Below, piece by piece: positions 1 to 3,641 of a stretch of DNA of 5,971 nucleotides. Position 1 is the first letter of the stretch, and the number at the start of each line of letters is the position of its first letter. Origin of the DNA: Desulfobacterales bacterium. Lineage in GTDB: Bacteria > Desulfobacterota > Desulfobacteria > Desulfobacterales > 4be13. The stretch covers positions 1-5,971 of the forward strand of contig JAOZRQ010000444.1 in the NCBI GenBank assembly GCA_029940115.1, read 5' to 3'. The notes beneath the pieces were generated by a model. That model saw nothing but the letters and a program-made list of their open reading frames with translations, was not told the DNA's origin and ran no database searches. The translations under genes were made by a program, and so were the position numbers.

Positions 1-74
1 GACTTCGGCGTGAGACTTCGGCGTGAGCTCAGTCGAACGCTCAGTCGAACGCTCAACCGAACGCTCAGTCGAAC
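1..74. repeat. 12/13-bp tandem repeat array at window edge
   Basis: Two perfect copies of a 13-bp unit (gacttcggcgtga, 1-13 and 14-26) are followed directly by four 12-bp units of gctcagtcgaac (27-38, 39-50, 51-62, 63-74). The third unit carries the only differences (gctcaaccgaac). The array stops 10 bp before the stop codon of the lipoprotein gene and may continue to the left outside the window. Units of this kind (TTCGACTGAGC on the other strand) resemble dispersed intergenic repeats I recall from environmental bacterial genomes, which is memory and not a search result. The 12-bp period keeps a reading frame open on the plus strand (repeating Val-Glu-Arg-Ser), but nothing suggests that frame is translated. 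Confidence 0.85.
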
Positions 75-84
75 GCTCACGTCA

Positions 85-492
85 TCAGCGTCTGCAAACA
101 TCTTCAGCCTTTAATGTGAATTTGCAGGATGCGGAACCTTTCCACAGGTGTTTGTCCATTGCCGTGCTGCATCCCGCGTCTTCCAGTAGGCCTCGCTTCC
201 CGTTCCCCGTACAGACAAGAACGATGCCATGCCTGTTCTGCTGGGACACCTTGACCGTATATTTTTTGAACGGACTGAGAAGCTTCGGATCATGATTGGT
301 GGCCAACTTCAGGAGTTCCTTGTCGCTGATCCCCTTGGGCGGCTTTTTGTAGCGGACCGTTGATTCCACCGCCGAAGCGAGTTTGGTCAAAGACGATGCC
401 AGTTTGTACATCTCCTTTTTGTCAGGCTTGTCACCTTTACCACAAGCCGCTAATGCTATCAATAAGGTCAGAAAAAAAAGTGCCTTCCTCAT
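85..492 (-). CDS. small putative lipoprotein, unknown function
   Basis: A 135-residue protein. The first 16 residues form a lipoprotein signal: M-R-K, a hydrophobic run, then the lipobox L14-A-A-C17. Cys17 should be lipidated by signal peptidase II processing, and Gly18 at +2 does not suggest inner-membrane retention, so an outer-membrane or periplasm-facing location is likely. A charged Lys/Asp linker follows (about 18-30), then a compact domain with four cysteines (C94, C108, C123, C133) that could form disulfides. I do not recognise the domain. The stretch around C94-C108 vaguely recalls small pilin-like globular domains, but this is weak. The start at 492 is set by AGGAGG (complement of 499-504) six bases upstream and by the signal peptide beginning exactly there. 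The first 56 bases lie inside the 3' end of the phospholipase-like gene in another frame, so translational coupling is plausible. Confidence 0.8.
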   Translation of the reverse strand: MRKALFFLTLLIALAACGKGDKPDKKEMYKLASSLTKLASAVESTVRYKKPPKGISDKELLKLATNHDPKLLSPFKKYTVKVSQQNRHGIVLVCTGNGKRGLLEDAGCSTAMDKHLWKGSASCKFTLKAEDVCRR

Positions 493-1429
493 CTCCCTCC
501 TCCTTCCAGAAAACCAACCGTTCATTGTCATCTCTGCCGGTGTCGAGATTGCAGTTGATGATTCTTTCGAAGCATTCATCATCCCCTTCCAGAACTCCCC
601 GGGCAACCAAGGACCATACCCCTTCTGCCCCTTTGACCGCCCGGTCAAAGATATCATCAAAATGCCTGGTTCCACCAGGTGTCTCCAAATCCTCAACATA
701 CTGCATATCCACCTCATCCGACAAAGGATAAACCAGTCCGAGTCCTGAGGCCACATGCCGGGCAATCGGCAACAACACATTCCCCGAACTGGCGATCTTC
801 CCCACCATCAGCTTGAACCGCCGATGCCACAAATGAACGTCAGGCGGGTTCTCTCCAAAATCATCTGGATGGACATCTTCCATCATGCGCTGCCACAGGT
901 TGGCCACATCTGGATCCATCCGGTCTGGGTCATCCGGGTCCTCGCATCTGCCGATGCCGGATTCGAGATGCTCGGAGAGACCGATATCTCCCACATTCAA
1001 TCGCTGAAAGATATACGCGTCCTGATTCATCTCGCAGATTCGGTGGCTGGACTTGTTTTCATGGTAGGGCCCCACCTTTTTTTCAACCACTGGATGGATG
1101 ATCGCATCGGTTGTCACATGGGCAGAATAGCCAAGCAACCACGCGAGTCCTTTCTGTTGCGCCTCCCCCTCCATCTCGCGAAGCATGCGAATACCCGCGT
1201 GAACCATCTCGCCAGCCCGGGTGTAGTGCATCAGATCACCCCATGTGGCCGCGGCAGGCTCGTCAAGCGCAAGGAAAGGGTAGTCAGGACCCAATGCCCC
1301 GAGCTCGCAGAATTTGAAGTAGTCCAAGATGGTGACGATGGCATCCTCTGGGAAACCGGGTATGGCTTCAAGCCGCATCGGTTCCCGCATCTCATTTTCC
1401 AACATGATGTGCGTGTAGGCACCGGACAT
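437..1429 (-). CDS. zinc-dependent phospholipase C family protein
   Basis: A 330-residue protein matching the zinc-dependent phospholipase C family (Pfam Zn_dep_PLPC type, related to Bacillus PLC and clostridial alpha-toxin). Visible landmarks are H7 in the N-terminal AYTHIM segment, the GALGPDYP motif (D49), H68 in LMHYTR, the core H104-x3-D108 with H112 (SAHVTTDAIIHP), and H129-x3-E133 (HRICE). These fit the His/Asp/Glu set that binds three zinc ions in the characterised enzymes, but my residue matching is by motif and not by alignment. The start at 1429 is chosen over an in-frame Met at 1474 because AGGAGG (complement of 1435-1440) sits five bases upstream and the conserved N-terminus starts there. 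No signal peptide is visible, so it looks cytoplasmic, as many bacterial family members of unknown substrate appear to be. Actual phospholipase activity is not established. The acidic C-terminal tail overlaps the lipoprotein gene by 56 bp. Confidence 0.85.
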   Translation of the reverse strand: MSGAYTHIMLENEMREPMRLEAIPGFPEDAIVTILDYFKFCELGALGPDYPFLALDEPAAATWGDLMHYTRAGEMVHAGIRMLREMEGEAQQKGLAWLLGYSAHVTTDAIIHPVVEKKVGPYHENKSSHRICEMNQDAYIFQRLNVGDIGLSEHLESGIGRCEDPDDPDRMDPDVANLWQRMMEDVHPDDFGENPPDVHLWHRRFKLMVGKIASSGNVLLPIARHVASGLGLVYPLSDEVDMQYVEDLETPGGTRHFDDIFDRAVKGAEGVWSLVARGVLEGDDECFERIINCNLDTGRDDNERLVFWKEEGDEEGTFFSDLIDSISGLW

Positions 1430-1449
1430 AAATTCCTCCTTTCCATGTT

Positions 1450-1488
1450 CTGGGTTCTGGATGCTTGACCCCAAGACCCAAAACCCAG
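1450..1488 (-). other. possible hairpin in the leader of the PLC-like gene
   Basis: The inverted repeat ctgggtt (1450-1456) / aacccag (1482-1488) lies just upstream of the Shine-Dalgarno site of the phospholipase-like gene. The sequence is a degenerate run of GGGTTCTGG/GGGTTTTGG-type words. I see no convincing -35/-10 pair between 1430 and 1640. The rest of that spacer holds nothing else I can support. Confidence 0.3.
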
Positions 1489-1640
1489 CGACAAAAACTT
1501 GACTCGCAACTGGGCAAGTCCGCGATTGAAAATCCGTAAAAGATTCTCGCTATTCTCATGCTTTCTGGGCTTCCCTCGGTCACGTTGATCACTTTGGGAT
1601 GGTATGTCACAGAATTCACTGTGTCTGCATCAAATTTTTC

Positions 1641-1832
1641 CTGATTATAACGGATTTAGGGGAGGCCTTGAACTTGAACGTGAACTTGAACGTGAACTTA
1701 TACTTGAACTTGAACTCGAACTTGCCCACAAATGAACATTCAAGTTCACGTTCAAGTTCACGGGCACGTTCACGTTCACGGGCACGTTCACGTTCACGGG
1801 CAGGCGGCCTCCCCGAAAAGCGTTATAATCAG
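1641..1832. mobile_element. 192-bp MITE-like palindrome with hexamer-repeat arms and 8-bp target duplication
   Basis: The ends are perfect 12-bp inverted repeats: CTGATTATAACG at 1641-1652 and its complement at 1821-1832. The match extends to 27 bp with three mismatches (1641-1667 against 1806-1832), ending in a GGGGAGGCC block on both sides. Immediately outside, the 8-bp direct repeat AATTTTTC occurs at 1633-1640 and 1833-1840, the expected signature of a target-site duplication. The inside is two facing arrays of a hexamer: ten units of TTGAAC/GTGAAC type at 1668-1727, and eleven units of GTTCAC/GTTCAA/GGGCAC type at 1738-1803, including two perfect 18-bp copies (1761-1778, 1779-1796). The arms can fold into one long imperfect hairpin around a tip near 1725-1740. 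There is no transposase, so it would be non-autonomous. Short ORFs with Val-Asn/Leu-Asn or Ser-Arg repeats here are artefacts of the hexamer. Confidence 0.8.
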
Positions 1833-1914
1833 AATTTTTCATTGGGCAAAGTCATCCCGGCGAGTATGCTGATCGGAAAAATATCAAATCGTCCTTTGAG
1901 GAGTTTCCTGAAAG

Positions 1915-1957
1915 ATTCCGAAGCACCAAGCTTCGCTTGGCGCACAACGATCGGAAT
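1915..1957. other. stem-loop downstream of the winged-helix gene
   Basis: An outer stem attccga (1915-1921) / tcggaat (1951-1957) encloses ccaagc (1926-1931) / gcttgg (1935-1940) with a 3-base loop. It lies 30-75 bases past the stop codon at 1989 on the transcribed minus strand, so it could end or protect that transcript. No U-run follows on either strand, so an intrinsic terminator is not supported. Nothing else is recognisable between 1841 and 1988. Confidence 0.4.
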
Positions 1958-1988
1958 TTATCTATGTAGCGTTTTCAGACACCTTAGA

Positions 1989-2582
1989 CTAATATATGTT
2001 CAAACTATGATAAAGGGTGTTTATTTCATTGATGATACGAGCATTATGATCCAACCTCATCATTTTTTGTTTGATAACATCTCTGTCAGGACTTGTTTTC
2101 TGCAACTCCAATTTGATGATGTCTATATCCAATTTCAGGTCATATGTTTCTGAACTGGCAGGAGACCCCAGCTTTCTTTTCATATTGCTCAACGTCTGAA
2201 AAAGATTCTTCCTCTTCTCTTGTATTTGCTTCTTGTTGGGACGTTCAATTTCATTTTCTGATTGGGCTTCCTGCCTCACAAGTTTGATAATATTTCTTAT
2301 ATGCCCTTCTTGTATCTCATCTCGTTCAATAAGTCCTTCAACGTAAATAATCCCTTGGGTCATAATTTGTATATGGACATCATCTATTTGGAAAAGCGAT
2401 TTGACATGATCTTTTGCCTCCAAATATTTTCCTATGTCATTGACTTCCTCTTTTGAGGATGGATAGCCAATCGCTGTGAGAATGGTTGTCAAAGCAAAAA
2501 AACCCGTGTTCCCATCAAATTTTTGAAAATACAAGTATCCCAACACAATGTTCAAAATATCTCTGTATTTAAGCTGTTCCAT
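1989..2582 (-). CDS. predicted winged-helix plus helical/coiled-coil protein
   Basis: A 197-residue protein with no signal peptide or membrane segment. Residues about 5-85 read like a winged-helix fold: a helix around YRDILNIVLGYLYF, a second helix around FFALTTILTAIGYP, a third from EEVNDIGKYLEAK, then a strand-turn-strand (SLFQIDDVHIQIMTQG) leading into another helix. This suggests DNA binding or a protein-interaction module. Residues about 85-197 are charged and mostly helical, with heptad-like hydrophobic spacing, a Pro/Gly/Ser break near 139-145 and a final helical segment (DIDIIKLELQKTSPDRDVIKQKM). That last segment recalls short C-terminal helical modules I have seen at the ends of effector-like bacterial proteins, which is inference only. 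I cannot name the family. The second Met (2582) is preferred because AGGAGG is nine bases upstream; it directly abuts the first Met (2591). The gene is clearly AT-richer than the genes around it. Confidence 0.75.
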   Translation of the reverse strand: MEQLKYRDILNIVLGYLYFQKFDGNTGFFALTTILTAIGYPSSKEEVNDIGKYLEAKDHVKSLFQIDDVHIQIMTQGIIYVEGLIERDEIQEGHIRNIIKLVRQEAQSENEIERPNKKQIQEKRKNLFQTLSNMKRKLGSPASSETYDLKLDIDIIKLELQKTSPDRDVIKQKMMRLDHNARIINEINTLYHSLNIY

Positions 2583-2591
2583 GATTCTCAT

Positions 2592-2597
2592 CCTCCT
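2592..2597 (-). promoter_or_regulatory. Shine-Dalgarno AGGAGG that decides the start at 2582
   Basis: The site touches the ATG at 2591-2589 with no spacer, which would be unusable for that codon. It is nine bases from the in-frame ATG at 2582-2580, a normal spacing. This favours the 197-residue form over the 200-residue form. Confidence 0.65.
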
Positions 2598-2780
2598 CTA
2601 AAAGAAGAAATGCACTTTTCTTGTGCTGTTGACGAGTGCAACACTTCTGAACCTGTCAATGAAATCGACATTGCCAAGGAGTGAGCGCGTCTTCAAATCT
2701 CTGTCAATCGCCATCTTTAGCGATATGGCCTCAACATTCCTCACCTTCAGCTTTGCATCATAGACTGGAAGATGTTTCAT
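2598..2780 (-). CDS. 60-residue ORF of unknown function, overlaps upstream stop
   Basis: The start codon at 2780 overlaps the TGA of the truncated NTF2-like gene as ATGA, an arrangement typical of translational coupling. The stop (TAG, 2598-2600) ends one base before the AGGAGG of the next gene, so all three could sit on one transcript. The product (MKHLPVYDAKLKVRNV... ending RKVHFFF) is basic, with a coherent mix of charged and hydrophobic residues and no signal or membrane segment. I do not recognise it. It could be a genuine small protein, the C-terminal remnant of an older gene joined here by deletion, or chance. It does not look like the missing half of the NTF2 fold. The Shine-Dalgarno match is weak (AGGA only three bases from the ATG). 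Confidence 0.4.
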   Translation of the reverse strand: MKHLPVYDAKLKVRNVEAISLKMAIDRDLKTRSLLGNVDFIDRFRSVALVNSTRKVHFFF

Positions 2781-2974
2781 ATTTCCTGTTCCATGTTTTG
2801 GAACGATTGAGCGACCTCGACGACAATCTTGCGGACCTCTGTCTCGCCGTGGATGATACCGGCCATTGGCCCTTCAAAGGTGATGTCGTGGGTGAAGGGA
2901 AGGTCCTCGGCGCGCCCAGTCTTCAAGGCAACGAAATACACGTCAAGAAGTTGCAGGATTTCTTTGCGAGTCAT
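2777..2974 (-). pseudogene. truncated NTF2/SnoaL-like protein
   Basis: This encodes 65 residues. The start MTRKEILQLLDVYFVALKTG, followed by the ..LPFTHDITFEGPMAG.IHG.TEVRKIV pattern, is the N-terminal half of a SnoaL-like/NTF2-like alpha+beta barrel: first helices, first strand, and the helix carrying G-x-x-E-V. Family members usually run to roughly 110-140 residues. This one ends after ...FQNMEQEI, before the long antiparallel strands that build the barrel, so it is probably broken. None of the three frames downstream restores the usual C-terminal pattern that I can see, which points to deletion or recombination and not a simple frameshift. The start at 2974 has GGAGGT (complement of 2983-2988) eight bases upstream. 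An earlier in-frame Met at 3061 lies inside the MITE-like insertion and is not used. A deliberately short single-domain protein remains possible. Confidence 0.6.
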
Positions 2975-3007
2975 GTGCGTAAACCTCCGAAAGCAGGTTG
3001 AACAGTT

Positions 3008-3098
3008 GGTAGTCCTGCAAAGGTAGTGATGAATCCCATTCAGTCCCTTGAATATCAGCACACTGAATTTCGTTCATCACTACATGTGCAGGACTACC
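3008..3098. mobile_element. 91-bp MITE-like inverted repeat with 8-bp target duplication
   Basis: The terminal inverted repeats are 26 bp (3008-3033 and 3073-3098), beginning GGTAGTCCTGCA and ending TAGTGATGAA, and differ at two positions. A further pair, attcagt (3038-3044) / actgaat (3062-3068), continues the same stem after a symmetric 4-base interruption. The whole element is therefore one hairpin centred on 3053. The 8-bp word GAACAGTT lies immediately outside on both sides (3000-3007 and 3099-3106) in direct orientation, which is the signature of a target-site duplication. There is no coding capacity, so the element would be non-autonomous. It sits 11 bases upstream of the Shine-Dalgarno site of the truncated NTF2-like gene, in its leader or promoter. 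I cannot assign the IS family from these ends. Confidence 0.8.
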
Positions 3099-3146
3099 GA
3101 ACAGTTTCCGGATAATTCCAGAAACCCAACCAAGATATGTTCAGAT

Positions 3147-3175
3147 TGAATGGCATAAACAAAATGTGTTGTCAA
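3147..3175 (-). promoter_or_regulatory. weak promoter candidate upstream of the NTF2-like gene
   Basis: A perfect TTGACA -35 hexamer lies on the minus strand (complement of 3170-3175). At 17 bases spacing the -10 position reads CATTCA, a poor match to TATAAT. If used, the transcript would start before the 91-bp inverted-repeat element and carry it as a leader hairpin. Confidence 0.2.
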
Positions 3176-3239
3176 GACTTTTTCATGCTCCCTGTCTGTG
3201 TGAAACGTGAACATTCGGTGAAACCCGCCCGCCTCTCTG

Positions 3240-3322
3240 AAAGAAACCCGGCTTCGCTCTCAGCGAGTGTGGCAGTCCGGTTTTAGTGAAGAGATCACCT
3301 GCATCAGAAATCGGGTTTCTTT
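3240..3322. repeat. inverted-repeat element with GAAACCCG ends
   Basis: The ends aaagaaacccg (3240-3250) and cgggtttcttt (3312-3322) are perfect 11-bp inverted repeats around 61 bp of unique-looking sequence. No flanking direct repeat is seen. GAAACCCG-ended inverted repeats resemble dispersed intergenic repeats from repeat-rich genomes, by recollection only. No ORF of note crosses it. Confidence 0.6.
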
Positions 3323-3331
3323 ACGGATCAT

Positions 3332-3417
3332 GGATTAAATAACTTTCTCATTATGAACCGTAGATGGCATGAGGCAGGATACAGGTTCATCCGCGTTCAT
3401 CTGCGGTTATTTAATCC
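3332..3417. repeat. inverted-repeat element ending GGATTAAATAAC
   Basis: Perfect 12-bp inverted ends, ggattaaataac (3332-3343) and gttatttaatcc (3406-3417), enclose 62 bp. On the minus strand the interior next to one end reads ccgcagatgaacgcggatg, a wording typical of a widespread intergenic repeat type (from memory). The 4-bp word tcat occurs directly outside both ends (3328-3331 and 3418-3421). This could be a short target duplication, but four bases can match by chance. Confidence 0.6.
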
Positions 3418-3424
3418 TCATTCC

Positions 3425-3541
3425 TACTACATCAACTTGTAAATTCATCCCCCCTTAATCAGCTCGGATTGCCGCCGGATTTGGCAATCCGGCGGGAGCA
3501 GAAGGGGGTGACGAATTTATGAATTGCTGTACTAAGTAGTA
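3425..3541. repeat. imperfect palindrome with C-rich/G-rich inner arms
   Basis: The left arm has tactac (3425-3430), taaattc (3440-3446) and a C-rich run ending in ctt. It pairs with gaaggggg (3501-3508), gaattta (3513-3519) and gtagta (3536-3541) on the right. The tip contains competing hairpins, ggattgcc/ggcaatcc and ccggatt/aatccgg, in 3466-3492. A short palindrome, gtacta-ag-tagtac (3529-3542), closes the right side. Pairing is imperfect, and the outer edges are less certain than the core at 3440-3519. Confidence 0.5.
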
Positions 3542-3627
3542 CCTGATCATAAGTTTTTGTATAAGACCTCCGAGGTTTTGGAAACCTCGGAGGTCTCCGA
3601 TGCGAAAACTTTTAGTCGGGTACTTAC
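3536..3627. repeat. palindromic element with 15-bp perfect central stem
   Basis: The core agacctccgaggttt (3564-3578) pairs perfectly with 3582-3596 around a 3-base loop. Outer arms continue the symmetry with mismatches: gtacctgatcataagttttt on the left resembles the complement of the segment ending in cgggtac at 3623, extending to gtagtacc/gggtacttac at the limits. It begins about 15 bases beyond the stop codon of the large dockerin-type gene, so it would form a strong hairpin in that transcript's 3' end. No U-tract follows on the minus strand, so it could protect or attenuate but is not a standard intrinsic terminator. Its right edge shares a few bases with the neighbouring palindrome, so the boundary between the two is arbitrary. 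Confidence 0.7.
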
Positions 3628-3641
3628 AGTAAGACTTTGGG

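Noticed and set aside
755..1468. Long plus-strand frame opposite the phospholipase-like gene
   Set aside because: It is antisense to a gene with clear family motifs and a strong ribosome site, and its translation shows no recognisable pattern.
1392..1619. 75-codon minus-strand frame upstream of the phospholipase-like gene
   Set aside because: It runs out of frame into the start of that gene, has no convincing ribosome site, and its second half is the degenerate GGGTTCTGG-type sequence.
1641..1832. CRISPR array
   Set aside because: The repeats are contiguous hexamers with no spacers, and the two arms are in opposite orientation.
1599..2153. Plus-strand open frame of 184 codons across the hexamer palindrome, and a minus-strand frame at 1645-1842 with Val-Asn and Ser-rich repeats
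   Set aside because: The repetitive peptides follow directly from an uninterrupted 6-bp repeat. The frames lack ribosome sites and have no domain-like sequence outside the repeat.
3564..3596. Intrinsic terminator
   Set aside because: The stem is excellent, but there is no run of U on either strand immediately after it. It is kept as a palindromic repeat.
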